Shown: positions 33,315 to 42,321 of the stretch, one piece after another
How positions within the stretch are numbered: the stretch's first letter is position 1
Layout: each line of letters begins with the position of its first letter
Source of the DNA: CAYUHK01 sp964475165
GTDB lineage: Bacteria; Verrucomicrobiota; Kiritimatiellia; JAAZAB01
Assembly: GCA_964475165.1 (NCBI GenBank)
Contig: CAYYVN010000003.1
Location: forward strand, 62,001 to 126,000
DNA length: 64,000 bases
Reading direction: 5' to 3'
Program-made: the position numbers and the translations under genes
Notes under the pieces: generated by a model
Seen by the model: the letters and a program-made list of their open reading frames with translations, nothing else
What the model was told of the DNA's origin: nothing
Databases searched by the model: none

Positions 33315-33501
33315 AATACCCTGCTTGGTTTGTGTTTGGGCCCTATTTTTCTGACCCATTAATAAGATGGGACGGGAGCTCGAATCCGATGGCAACCTGA
33401 TGCCCTTTTAGGGACCTGGGATCTATCGGCTAGAGTGCCCACGTTGTTGGTTCGGAACAGAAAACGGGACGCCACACGGCCTGGCGGGGTATTCTTTTTT
33501 T
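33315..33501 (+). ncRNA. ssrS: Probable 6S RNA, with T-run 3' end
   Basis: About 180 bases without a credible gene fold by inspection into the 6S shape. A closing stem pairs AATACCCTGC (33315-33324) with GCGGGGTATT (33484-33493), 10 pairs with one G-U, and is extended inward by GTGT/ACAC. A long terminal arm pairs GGGAGCTC with GAGTGCCC and CCGATGG with CTATCGG, ending in a CCCT/AGGG loop. Between them is a large bubble with a small hairpin (TGTT/AACA) on its 3' side. Seven T (33495-33501) follow the closing stem directly. The setting between pheT and the 5-formyl-THF cyclo-ligase/rny genes is a known ssrS neighbourhood. 6S RNA binds the sigma-70 holoenzyme. Confidence 0.7.
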
Positions 33502-33512
33502 CCGGGGACCCC

Positions 33513-34898
33513 ATGGACCTATTTGAGGATCAGCAACCGGCACCCACGAATATGCCGCCGCCCCTGGCGGCGCGGATGCGCCCGCGGACGCTATCCGAAA
33601 TCATTGGTCAGGCAGACCTCTTAGCACCCGGGAAACTGTTGCGGCGCGCGATTGAGTCGGACCGGCTGGGCAGCCTCATTCTCTACGGACCACCGGGCTG
33701 CGGCAAAACCTCATTGGCCGAAGTCATTGCGCGGACGACCCGCCGCCATTTCGAGCGGACCAGCGGCGTGATGGCCAATGTGGCCATCCTGCGCGATCTC
33801 CTGCAAGCCGCCTATGAACGCCGGCGGCGCGAGGGGCTGGCCACCATTTTATTCATCGATGAAATTCATCATTTCAACAAATCGCAGCAGGATATTCTTC
33901 TGCCCTATGTGGAAAATGCCCACATCACGCTGATTGGCGCCACGACCCACAACCCGTTTTTTTTCATCAATAGTCCGCTAACCTCCCGCTCGCAGGTCTT
34001 CGAACTGGGCGCCCTTTCCGAGGCCGACAGCATAGCGCTGCTGCGCCGCGCCCTGAGCGACGAGCGCGGGCTGGCCCACTTGCCGGTGACGGCCGAGGAT
34101 GCGGCCCTGGAGCATCTGGCGCGCACCTGCGAAGGCGATGCCCGCCGGGCCCTGAATGCCTTGGAAATTGCAGCTCTCACCACGCCACCCGATGCCCAGG
34201 GCCGCATCCAGCTCACCCTGGCGGTGGCGGCTGAATCCATCCAGAAAAAAGCCGTGGTCTATGATCATGATGAGGATGGTCATTATGATACGATATCCGC
34301 TTTCATCAAAAGCGTGCGCGGCTCCGACCCGCACGCGGCTGTATACTGGCTGGCCAAAATGCTCTATGCCGGCGAAGATCCGCGCTTCATCGCCCGGCGC
34401 TTGATTATTCTGGCGGCCGAAGATATCGGCAACGCCGATCCGCGCGGGCTCTTGCTGGCCACAGCGGCCAAGGATGCGGTGGAGTTTGTCGGCCTGCCCG
34501 AAGCGCGCATCATCCTCTCGCAAGCGACAACCTATCTGGCCTGCGCGCCCAAAAGCAATGCGGCTTATCTGGCCATCGAAAAAGCCGGGCAGGATGTTCA
34601 GGCCGGGCGCGTTTTGCCGGTGCCCAAACCCTTGCGCGGCACTGGCTACCGTGGCGCAAAACGCTTGGGCCATAGCGGCTACAAATATGCCCATGATTTC
34701 GAGGGCCATGTGGTCGATCAGGCCTATATCCCCACCAGCGCCCGCTATTATGAGCCAACCCAGCAAGGCTATGAAGAGGTGCTGCAAAAACGCCTGGCCC
34801 AATGGAACACAATCAAGCAGGCCCAGCGTAAAACCAGTGCCGCCCAGAAAAAATCTCAGCTGGCCCAGGCGCAGGCAGACGGGGATGAGCCAACATGA
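33513..34898 (+). CDS. rarA: Replication-associated recombination protein A (AAA+ ATPase)
   Basis: A 461-residue clamp-loader-related AAA+ ATPase (RarA/MgsA, WRNIP1 homologue) acting at stalled replication forks. Landmarks: PLAARMRPRTLSEIIGQ at about residue 20, Walker A YGPPGCGKTSLAEVIA, Walker B LFIDEIHHFNKSQQD, sensor 1 LIGATTHNPFF, and the C-terminal tetramerisation part with FIKSVRGSDPHAAVYWLAKML and RRLIILAAEDIGNADP. The ATG at 33513 gives the usual short N-terminus; it lies only 11 bases after the T-run of the 6S RNA, so rarA may be expressed by read-through. It overlaps the next gene by four bases. Confidence 0.95.
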   Translation: MDLFEDQQPAPTNMPPPLAARMRPRTLSEIIGQADLLAPGKLLRRAIESDRLGSLILYGPPGCGKTSLAEVIARTTRRHFERTSGVMANVAILRDLLQAAYERRRREGLATILFIDEIHHFNKSQQDILLPYVENAHITLIGATTHNPFFFINSPLTSRSQVFELGALSEADSIALLRRALSDERGLAHLPVTAEDAALEHLARTCEGDARRALNALEIAALTTPPDAQGRIQLTLAVAAESIQKKAVVYDHDEDGHYDTISAFIKSVRGSDPHAAVYWLAKMLYAGEDPRFIARRLIILAAEDIGNADPRGLLLATAAKDAVEFVGLPEARIILSQATTYLACAPKSNAAYLAIEKAGQDVQAGRVLPVPKPLRGTGYRGAKRLGHSGYKYAHDFEGHVVDQAYIPTSARYYEPTQQGYEEVLQKRLAQWNTIKQAQRKTSAAQKKSQLAQAQADGDEPT

Positions 34899-35536
34899 TT
34901 AAGAAACAACAAGCCAAGGCCATTCTGCGCCGCCAAATCCGGGCCGATCAGGACCGGCTCACGCCAACCTGGATAGCAAACGCCAGCCAGCTCATCCAGG
35001 AACGTTGCCTGGCGCTCGCAGAGTGGAGCGCGGCCCAATATATAGCTTGCTACCTGGCCCAGCGGCGCGAAGTGCAAACCGCCCGGCTGATCGCCGCCGC
35101 CCATCAGGCTGGTAAAGAGATCTGGGTGCCGGCCTGGCATCCCAGCCGCCAACGCTATCAATTTGTGCGGCTGCTGCCGGCAGCCCGACTCATCCCAGGC
35201 CATTACGGCATTGAGGAGCCGGAACAACCCAGCTGGCAAAGCCCCGCTCAGCTGGATCTGGTTTTGGTGCCGGGCTTGGCCTTCGATCGTCGGGGCGGTC
35301 GCCTGGGGCAGGGACGCGGCCACTACGATCAACTCCTGGCCCAGCCGGCCTGGCAAGCGGCGTGGAAGATCGGCCTGGCCTTTGCCTTTCAGGTGCGCCG
35401 GGCCGTACCCACCCTGGCACATGATATCACCATGAATCTCATTTTGACCGAGCGCGCCCGCATCCCTTGTCGGCCGAGGCGCCCGCGCCGGGCAGTGGCA
35501 GAGACAATGATAAGCGATCAAAAACAAGCGGACTGA
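34895..35536 (+). CDS. 5-formyltetrahydrofolate cyclo-ligase family protein
   Basis: Converts 5-formyl-THF to 5,10-methenyl-THF with ATP (YgfA/MTHFS family), 213 residues. The N-terminal AKAILRRQIRADQDRL, the substrate part YGIEEP and the nucleotide/Mg motif VLVPGLAFDRRGGRLGQGRGHYDQLL near residue 125 are typical; the C-terminus has VPTLAHDITMNLILTE. It is coupled to rarA by ATGA and precedes rny. Linkage with ssrS is a widely conserved arrangement. Confidence 0.92.
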   Translation: MIKKQQAKAILRRQIRADQDRLTPTWIANASQLIQERCLALAEWSAAQYIACYLAQRREVQTARLIAAAHQAGKEIWVPAWHPSRQRYQFVRLLPAARLIPGHYGIEEPEQPSWQSPAQLDLVLVPGLAFDRRGGRLGQGRGHYDQLLAQPAWQAAWKIGLAFAFQVRRAVPTLAHDITMNLILTERARIPCRPRRPRRAVAETMISDQKQAD

Positions 35537-35554
35537 GTTCCGCAGGAGGTTGAT

Positions 35555-37108
35555 ATGTTGCAATGGTGGATTGGCGCACTGGTCGTAATGCTGGCCGCCG
35601 GATTGGGCTATTATATCCGCCTGATCATCGGCCGTTACGAGATCAAATCCGGGACACAGGAAGTCAAGCGTTTGCTGGAGGAGGCCCAGCGCGAAGCGGA
35701 TGTCACCCGCAAGGAAGCCGGCGTACAAGCCCAGGCCGAGGTATTGAAAGCGCGCGCCGCCTTCGAAAATGAAACCAAGACCCGCCGCCAAGAAACGGCG
35801 GCGCAGGAAGCGCGCCTGGCGGAGCGCGAGCTGAACCTGGATCGCAAGCTGACCATGCTCGATAAAAAAACGCTGGTGCTCGAACAGAAGCTGGCCGATG
35901 TGGAAAAGAAGGAAGCCGAGCTCGGCCAGCAACAGACGGAATATCAGGCGCTGATCAAGACCGAGCGCGAGAAACTGCAGCACATCGTCGGCATGACCGT
36001 GGAGGAAGCGCGGCGCGCCTTGATGACGCGCATCGAGGAAGAGGTGCGCGGAGAAACCGGTATGCTGATCCGGCGCCGCCAGGAAGAGGCCAAGGAAAGC
36101 GCGGAACGCGAAGCGCGGAAAATCGTGGCCCAAGCCGTCCAGCGTTTCGCGGCCGGGCATGTCAGCGAAATGATGACCAGCACCGTGGCCTTGCCCAACG
36201 ACGAGATGAAGGGGCGCATCATCGGCCGCGAGGGCCGTAATATTCGTGCCTTGGAGGCTGCCACCGGCGCTGATTTACTGGTGGATGATACCCCCGAAGC
36301 GGTAGTGATCTCGGCCTTCGATCCCCTGCGGCGCGAGATTGCCAAGCAGACCCTGGAACGCCTGGTGGTGGATGGGCGCATCCATCCGGCGCGCATTGAG
36401 GAAGTGGTGGCCAAGGTGCGGGAGGATCTGGATGAACTCATCCGCGCGGCGGGCGAGGAAGCCGTTTATGCCGCCGGCCTGCAGGGCGTGGCGCCGGAAA
36501 TAGTGCGCACGCTCGGGCGTTTGAAGTTTCGCAGCAGCTACACTCAAAATGTGCTCATGCATTCCATCGAGGTGGCCCAATTGATGGGCATCATGGCCAG
36601 CGAACTGGGCTTGGAAGTGCCCCTGGCCAAGCGCATCGGCCTCTTCCATGATATCGGCAAAGCGCTCGATAGCGAGGTGGAAGGCAATCATGCCATCATC
36701 GGCGCCGATTTTCTGCGGCGGCACGGTGAAACCCAGCTACTGCTTAATGCCGTTGCGGCGCATCATATGGATGTGCCTCCGGAAAGCGTCTACGCCATTC
36801 TCTCGGCAGCCGGCGACGCCATTTCGGCCTCTCGTCCGGGGGCCCGTTCCGAAACCACCGCCATCTACATCAAACGCCTGGAACAGTTGGAAAATATCGC
36901 CAATGGTTTCGACGGCGTGGAAAAAAGCTATGCCATCCAAGCCGGGCGCGAGGTGCGCATCATCGTCCAGCCGGATAAGGTGGATGATGCCAGCGCCATG
37001 CATATGGCGCGGGATATCAGCCGAAAAATCGAGCAGGAACTGCAATATCCCGGCCAGATTCGCGTGACGGTTATCCGCGAGAAACGCTGTGTGGAATACG
37101 CCCGATGA
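35555..37108 (+). CDS. rny: Ribonuclease Y
   Basis: A membrane-anchored endoribonuclease that starts bulk mRNA decay, 517 residues. An N-terminal transmembrane helix (about 5-22, GALVVMLAAGLGYYIRL) is followed by a long charged coiled coil (about 30-200), a KH domain with GRIIGREGRNIRALEAATG near 218, and an HD domain with GLFHDIGKALD near 367. All match the family layout and usual length (about 520). AGGAGG stands six bases before the ATG. It overlaps xseA by four bases. Confidence 0.97.
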   Translation: MLQWWIGALVVMLAAGLGYYIRLIIGRYEIKSGTQEVKRLLEEAQREADVTRKEAGVQAQAEVLKARAAFENETKTRRQETAAQEARLAERELNLDRKLTMLDKKTLVLEQKLADVEKKEAELGQQQTEYQALIKTEREKLQHIVGMTVEEARRALMTRIEEEVRGETGMLIRRRQEEAKESAEREARKIVAQAVQRFAAGHVSEMMTSTVALPNDEMKGRIIGREGRNIRALEAATGADLLVDDTPEAVVISAFDPLRREIAKQTLERLVVDGRIHPARIEEVVAKVREDLDELIRAAGEEAVYAAGLQGVAPEIVRTLGRLKFRSSYTQNVLMHSIEVAQLMGIMASELGLEVPLAKRIGLFHDIGKALDSEVEGNHAIIGADFLRRHGETQLLLNAVAAHHMDVPPESVYAILSAAGDAISASRPGARSETTAIYIKRLEQLENIANGFDGVEKSYAIQAGREVRIIVQPDKVDDASAMHMARDISRKIEQELQYPGQIRVTVIREKRCVEYAR

Positions 37109-38400
37109 ACCTGCCCGCACAAACAACCCCGGCCCAGAATGGCGCACCCAGCGGCCCGAAAATATTCCGGGTGGCCGAGATCACGCGCCTGATCAAAAGC
37201 GTGCTCGAGGATGAAATCGGCGAGGTGTGGATTGAGGGAGAAATATCTAATTTCCGGCGGCCAGCCTCCGGCCATTTGTATTTCACGCTCAAGGACGCCC
37301 ACGCTCAGATCGCCGCGGTCATGTTCCGCGGCAGCCAAACAGGCTTAAGCTTTCAGCTGGCCGATGGCCTGCTGGTGCGCGTCTACGGACCGCTCAGCGT
37401 CTATGAGAAAAACGGCGCCTATCAGATCGTGGTGCGTCAAATAATCCGCAGCGGGGAGGGCGCTTTACTGGCCGCCTTCGAGGCCCTGAAAAAGCAACTG
37501 GCCGCCGAAGGGCTCTTTGATGCGGCGCGCAAAAAACCCTTGCCGCTGCTGCCGCGCCATATCGCCATCGTCACCTCGCCGACCGGCGCGGCCCTGCGCG
37601 ATATCGTCAAGGTCCTCGGGCGGCGCTTCGCCAATCTGCATCTCGTCTTGGCGCCGGTGCGCGTCCAGGGCGCTGAGGCGGCCGGAGAAATTGTCGCCGC
37701 CCTGGATGAGCTCAACGCGCGCGGCGGCTATGACCTCATCATCCTCGGGCGCGGCGGCGGCAGCCTGGAGGATCTCTGGAGCTTCAACTCGGCCGATGTG
37801 GCGCGCGCCATTGCGCGCTCGGCTATTCCCGTTATTTCCGCGGTGGGGCACGAAACCGATTTCACCATCAGCGATTTCGTGGCTGATTGTCGGGCCCCGA
37901 CACCCTCGGCGGCCGCCGAACTGGCCGTGCGCGAGAAAGCTGCCTTGGAGACACAGCTGGCGGAGATCGCCCGCCGCCTGCAAAGGAATCTGCAGCAGCA
38001 GTTCCGCGAAATGCAACAGCGCCTGCTGGCCATCAGCCGTAGCCATGTCTTCCGCGAACCGACCTACGCCGTCCGCCACAGCCGCGATCGCATCGAGCGC
38101 CTGCGCCTGCAGATGCAGCATCGCCTGGAGAGCTACCGGCGCGAATTGCAACAACGCACGGATGATTTGAGCCAGGCGCTGGAGCGGCCCCCGCGCGAAG
38201 GCCTACATTTGCGCCGCCTGCGCCTGCAGCGCCTGGAAGCCCTCTTGCGCAATACGAATCCGCTTGCAGTTTTAGAGAGAGGTTATAGCATTACTTCGCG
38301 GCCTGATGGCCAGCCGCTCAAGGATGCCAGCCAATTACAGCCAGGCGAACGCGTCAGCACGCGATTAGCCCGGGGCAGGTTTGAAGCGGAAGTTGTCTAG
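37105..38400 (+). CDS. xseA: Exodeoxyribonuclease VII large subunit
   Basis: The catalytic large subunit of exonuclease VII, 431 residues. The N-terminal OB-fold is seen in VAEITRLIKSVLEDEIGEVWIEGEISNF and GHLYFTLKDAHAQI. The catalytic core has IAIVTSPTGAALRDI, LILGRGGGSLEDLWSFN, AIPVISAVGHETDFTISDFVAD, then a helical coiled-coil region and the C-terminal LERGYSIT segment. The small-subunit gene follows 44 bases downstream. Confidence 0.97.
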   Translation: MNLPAQTTPAQNGAPSGPKIFRVAEITRLIKSVLEDEIGEVWIEGEISNFRRPASGHLYFTLKDAHAQIAAVMFRGSQTGLSFQLADGLLVRVYGPLSVYEKNGAYQIVVRQIIRSGEGALLAAFEALKKQLAAEGLFDAARKKPLPLLPRHIAIVTSPTGAALRDIVKVLGRRFANLHLVLAPVRVQGAEAAGEIVAALDELNARGGYDLIILGRGGGSLEDLWSFNSADVARAIARSAIPVISAVGHETDFTISDFVADCRAPTPSAAAELAVREKAALETQLAEIARRLQRNLQQQFREMQQRLLAISRSHVFREPTYAVRHSRDRIERLRLQMQHRLESYRRELQQRTDDLSQALERPPREGLHLRRLRLQRLEALLRNTNPLAVLERGYSITSRPDGQPLKDASQLQPGERVSTRLARGRFEAEVV

Positions 38401-38444
38401 CGCCGAGCGCGGCCGGCCCCAAACCACGTTCAGGAACATGCCAT

Positions 38445-38717
38445 ATGAAAAAAACAAACGCCAGAGCGTCTTTCGAACAAGCCTTGGAGCGCCTGGAAAA
38501 GATTGTACACGAAATGGAAAGCGGCACCATGAGCCTCGCCAAAATGATGCAGCATTTCGAGGAGGGTATGGGGCTGGTGAGGTCCTGCTCGGAACAACTG
38601 AATGAAGTGGAGCAGAAAATCGAAATCCTGATCAAGAAAAACGGGCAGACCACCACCGCGCCCTTCGCGCTCCAGCAGCAGGATGAAGCTCCCGCTGAGC
38701 AGTCGGACCAAGATTGA
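38445..38717 (+). CDS. xseB: Exodeoxyribonuclease VII small subunit
   Basis: A 90-residue helical protein that binds the XseA coiled-coil region. The signature ASFEQALERLEKIVHEMESG begins near residue 8 and continues SLAKMMQHFEEGMGLVRSC. The last 20 residues are low-complexity and Gln/acid-rich. The stop overlaps the dxs start by one base (TGATG), so dxs is coupled to it, the xseB-dxs order seen in many bacteria. Confidence 0.95.
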   Translation: MKKTNARASFEQALERLEKIVHEMESGTMSLAKMMQHFEEGMGLVRSCSEQLNEVEQKIEILIKKNGQTTTAPFALQQQDEAPAEQSDQD

Positions 38718-40591
38718 TGAGCTCGCTCCTGGATAGAATCAATAGCCCGGCGGATGTCCAAGCCTTAACGGTCGATGAACTGGACCGGCTGGCCGCGGAA
38801 TGCCGCCAAATGATCATCGCCACCACCAGCCTGACCGGCGGACATCTGGCGGCCAATTTAGGCACGGTGGAGCTGACCATCGCCCTCTTGAGAACCTTTA
38901 CGCCGCCCACCGATAAACTGCTCTGGGATGTGAGTCATCAGACTTATACCTATAAGCTGCTCACCGGCCGGCGCGCGCTTTTTCATACGCTGCGGCAGAC
39001 CGATGGGCTTTCCGGTTTTCTGTGCAAAGCGGAAAGCGTTTATGATGCCTTCGGGGCCGGGCATGCCGGGACGGCTCTTTCAGCCGCTCTGGGCATGGCC
39101 GTGGCGCGTGACCGCCAGCTGGGCCCTGAGCATATCGTGGCGGTCGTCGGCGATGGCGCCCTGAGCTGCGGCAGCTCATTCGAGGCCCTCAACAATCTTT
39201 CCGCCACGACCCGCCGCTTGATCGTGGTGCTCAACGATAACGAAATGTCGATTGCCGCCAATGTGGGCTCCATTGCCCGTTATTTGGGGAATCTACTGGC
39301 CCATCCGCGTTATAATCGTTGGAAAAGTTCGGTGGAGCGTTTCGCCAAAGATCGCCTGCGCCTGACCTGGCTGCGGCAGATTTATTACCGCATGGAAGAG
39401 GCCATCAAGGGCCTCTTCTTGAGCAGTGTCTTCTTCGAGGAATTCGGCCTGCGTTATATCGGCCCCATTGATGGCCACAATATCCGCAGCTTGATCTCCG
39501 CCTTGGAAACGGCGCGCCACTCGGATGAACCGATCCTGCTGCATGTCTCCACTCAAAAGGGCAAGGGCTATCCCTTTGCCGAGGAAGAACCGGAAACCTG
39601 GCATGGTATCGGCGCCTTCGAATGCCAGACTGGCCGACCGCTGGCCACGGCTAAGACCCTCCGCTATTCCGAAGTATGCGGTCAAACCCTGACGCGCCTG
39701 GCGCAAGATAACCAGCGCCTCATCGCCATCACTGCCGCCATGGCCTCCGGAACCGGTCTGCTGGATTTCGCCCACCGCTTTCCGGAGCGCTTCTTCGATG
39801 TGGGCATTTCCGAGGAACACGCCGTTATTTTCGCAGCCGGCTTGGCCGCCGCCGGCTGGCAGCCGGTCATCGCCGTCTATTCCACCTTCGCCCAGCGCAT
39901 GGTGGATTACATCATTCATGATGTCTGCCTGCAAGAGCTGCCGGTCATCTTGTGCCTGGACCGCGCCGGCCTGGTCGGCGACGATGGCCCCACCCATCAT
40001 GGTATCTTTGATATAGCGCTCTTGCGGGCGATACCCCATCTGGTCATCTTACAGCCCAAAGACGAAGCCGAACTGGCCCACATGCTCTATACGGCCACCA
40101 ACTGGCGCCGTCCGACGGTGATCCGTTATCCACGCGGGTGCGGCCCGGGCACGGCCCTGCCGACAACCTTTCAAGAATTGCCCTTCGGCAAAGCCGAGCT
40201 CATCCGGGCCGGCGGCGATATCCAGCTGTGGGCCCTGGGCGATATGCTGCCCCTGGCCACGCGGGTCGCCGAGCAGCTTCAAGCACATGCTCTCGAGGTG
40301 GGGATAGTTAACCCGCGCTTCATTAAGCCCTTGGATACCGAGCTGCTCAGCCGCCAGGCCGCCAAGGCGCGCGTGGTGGCCACCATCGAAAATGCTATGG
40401 CCAACGGCGGCTTCGGTTCGGCGGTCAGCGAGGCCTTGGCCGACATGCGCTTCCCAGGGACCTGCCTCCGTTTCGGCTGGCCCACGCGTTTCATCCCCCA
40501 GGGCACCCCGGCTGTTTCGGGCGAGCGTTTCGGCTTAAACGCCAACGCCATTGCGGATAAAATCAGGCAGGCGCTGGCCACCAAACCCTGA
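38717..40591 (+). CDS. dxs: 1-deoxy-D-xylulose-5-phosphate synthase
   Basis: The thiamine-diphosphate enzyme that condenses pyruvate and glyceraldehyde-3-phosphate, the first step of the MEP isoprenoid pathway. The 624-residue protein has GGHLAANLGTVELTIAL, HQTYTYKLLTGR, the TPP/Mg motif VVGDGALSCGSSFEALNNL with NDNEMSIAANVG, GPIDGHN, the catalytic Glu in ISEEHAVIFAAG and DRAGLVGDDGPTHHG. The start is the ATG at 38717, overlapping xseB by one base; the TTG at 38714 is not needed. Confidence 0.97.
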   Translation: MSSLLDRINSPADVQALTVDELDRLAAECRQMIIATTSLTGGHLAANLGTVELTIALLRTFTPPTDKLLWDVSHQTYTYKLLTGRRALFHTLRQTDGLSGFLCKAESVYDAFGAGHAGTALSAALGMAVARDRQLGPEHIVAVVGDGALSCGSSFEALNNLSATTRRLIVVLNDNEMSIAANVGSIARYLGNLLAHPRYNRWKSSVERFAKDRLRLTWLRQIYYRMEEAIKGLFLSSVFFEEFGLRYIGPIDGHNIRSLISALETARHSDEPILLHVSTQKGKGYPFAEEEPETWHGIGAFECQTGRPLATAKTLRYSEVCGQTLTRLAQDNQRLIAITAAMASGTGLLDFAHRFPERFFDVGISEEHAVIFAAGLAAAGWQPVIAVYSTFAQRMVDYIIHDVCLQELPVILCLDRAGLVGDDGPTHHGIFDIALLRAIPHLVILQPKDEAELAHMLYTATNWRRPTVIRYPRGCGPGTALPTTFQELPFGKAELIRAGGDIQLWALGDMLPLATRVAEQLQAHALEVGIVNPRFIKPLDTELLSRQAAKARVVATIENAMANGGFGSAVSEALADMRFPGTCLRFGWPTRFIPQGTPAVSGERFGLNANAIADKIRQALATKP

Positions 40592-40617
40592 GCTGGCCTC
40601 GGCGCGCGGGATTCGAC

Positions 40618-41358
40618 ATGGCCTCATCCAAACAACGCTTGGATCAACTGCTGGTAATGCGTGCCTTGGCGGCCAGCCGCCCGCAAGCCCAACGCCTGAT
40701 CATGGCCGGTAAAGTGCGGGTGGCGGGTCAACTAGCCGATAAGCCCGGCCGCCGCATCGCGGCGGATGCTGAGCTGAGCGTCGCCGCTGGCGAACGCTTT
40801 GTGGGCCGCGGTGGCGCCAAGCTGGAACATGCCTTTCAAACTTTTGGACTGCAGGCCAGCGGCTTGATCTGCCTGGATATTGGCGCGTCCAGCGGCGGCT
40901 TCACCGACTGTCTTCTGCAGCATGGCGCGGCTAAAGTCTACGCCATCGATGTGGGCCGCGGCCAATTACACCAGAAATTGCGCCAGGATCCTCGGGTGGT
41001 GATCATGGATAAAACCAACGCCCGCTACCTGCGCCCGGATGATCTGGGAGAGCTGGCGGATCTGGCGGTGATGGATGTATCCTTTATCTCTTTGACAAAA
41101 GTCATGCCAGCCATTAAAGATATGCTGCGGCCGGGCGCTCATCTACTGACGCTGATCAAGCCCCAATTTGAGGCCGGGCGCCAAGAGGTGGGCCGGGGCG
41201 GCGTGGTGCGTGAGGCGGCCGTGCGCCAAAGGGTTATTGAACAGCTGCGCCAGTGGGGCACGGAACAACTGGGATTACGCTGGCTGGGAGTGTGTGAATC
41301 GCCCTTGCGCGGGCCGGCGGGCAACCTGGAATATTTAGCCTATTGGGAAAAACCATGA
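40618..41358 (+). CDS. tlyA: TlyA-family rRNA ribose methyltransferase (S4 + FtsJ)
   Basis: A 246-residue protein with an N-terminal S4 RNA-binding domain (RLDQLLVMRALAASRPQAQRLI, GKVRVAG) and an FtsJ-like SAM methyltransferase domain from about residue 62 (VGRGGAKLEHAF, LDIGASSGGFTDCLLQHGA, VMDVSFISLTKVMPAI, LIKPQFEAGR). TlyA enzymes 2'-O-methylate cytidines in 16S and/or 23S rRNA; older annotation calls them haemolysin A. The end overlaps nadK by four bases. Confidence 0.93.
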   Translation: MASSKQRLDQLLVMRALAASRPQAQRLIMAGKVRVAGQLADKPGRRIAADAELSVAAGERFVGRGGAKLEHAFQTFGLQASGLICLDIGASSGGFTDCLLQHGAAKVYAIDVGRGQLHQKLRQDPRVVIMDKTNARYLRPDDLGELADLAVMDVSFISLTKVMPAIKDMLRPGAHLLTLIKPQFEAGRQEVGRGGVVREAAVRQRVIEQLRQWGTEQLGLRWLGVCESPLRGPAGNLEYLAYWEKP

Positions 41359-42218
41359 AAACCATCGGGATCTTCGCCAACTGCGATAAACCCTCGGCGC
41401 CGCGCATCTTGCGGCGGCTGAATAAGCGGGCCAGCCAACTCGGCTTGCGCCTCATGGCCGCCGATCCCGTGGCCGCCATGCTACCCGACGCCCAGCGCGT
41501 CACGCCGGATGAATTCATCCGGCGCATCGATCTCTTGATGGTTCTGGGGGGCGATGGCGCCATGCTGCATGCCATCCGCCTCTTGCGGGGGCAGGCCGTC
41601 CCCGTCTTAGGCGTTAATCTGGGCAGCCTCGGTTTTTTGACGAGCGTCGCCCAGCAGGATCTGGATTACGCCCTGGATTGCCTGCGGCGCGGCAACTACG
41701 TCACCAGTCAGCGCACCCTGCTCGATTGCTTCGTCCGCCGCCAAGGAAGGATCATCAGCCGCTATCGGGCTTTGAACGATGTGGTCATCAATCGGGGCGC
41801 CTCGGCGCGCATCATCACCTTGAAACTGCTGATGAACGATGAGGAGGTTTCATCCTACCGGGCCGATGGTCTGATTGTTTCCACACCCACCGGCAGCACC
41901 GGGCATGCCGTATCAGCCGGGGGCCCCATTCTGCATCCGGCGGCGCGGGCCTTTGTGATCAACTTGATCTGCCCGCATACCTTGAGCGCGCGGCCGCTGG
42001 TGATTGCCGATGAAAATAAACTGGCGGTGATCATCGCCAAAAGTGCCGGCGATCTGGTGCTTTCCGTGGATGGCCAGGTCGGTGAACCGCTCAAGGCCAG
42101 CGATCGTATCGAAATCCGGCGCAGCGCCAAGCGCGTGCGTTTGATGCATTTACCGGATTACAGTTATTTTGCGGTGCTGCGCCAGAAACTGCATTGGCGC
42201 GGCTCAACCATAAATTAA
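41355..42218 (+). CDS. nadK: NAD kinase
   Basis: Phosphorylates NAD to NADP, 287 residues. The GGDG motif is in LMVLGGDGAMLHAIRLL near residue 60, followed by LGVNLGSLGFLT, the ALNDVVINRG segment and the substrate motif TPTGSTGHAVSAGGPILHP near 180. The ATG at 41355 overlaps the tlyA stop (ATGA); the tlyA-nadK pairing is common and confirms the start. Confidence 0.96.
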   Translation: MKTIGIFANCDKPSAPRILRRLNKRASQLGLRLMAADPVAAMLPDAQRVTPDEFIRRIDLLMVLGGDGAMLHAIRLLRGQAVPVLGVNLGSLGFLTSVAQQDLDYALDCLRRGNYVTSQRTLLDCFVRRQGRIISRYRALNDVVINRGASARIITLKLLMNDEEVSSYRADGLIVSTPTGSTGHAVSAGGPILHPAARAFVINLICPHTLSARPLVIADENKLAVIIAKSAGDLVLSVDGQVGEPLKASDRIEIRRSAKRVRLMHLPDYSYFAVLRQKLHWRGSTIN

Positions 42219-42321
42219 GGCGGGGCGCCGCTACGGGGGAACTGGGGCCCTTGCGTTGCTATCAGGCGCCCAATCATTACCCTGGGCGGGCAAGAGACCC
42301 CGATGAGGCGAGGAGATAAAG

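Noticed and set aside
33159..33395. Open frames of about 60 codons on both strands upstream of rarA
   Set aside because: They overlap the probable 6S RNA or the small ORF at 33074, lack ribosome sites and have unconvincing composition.
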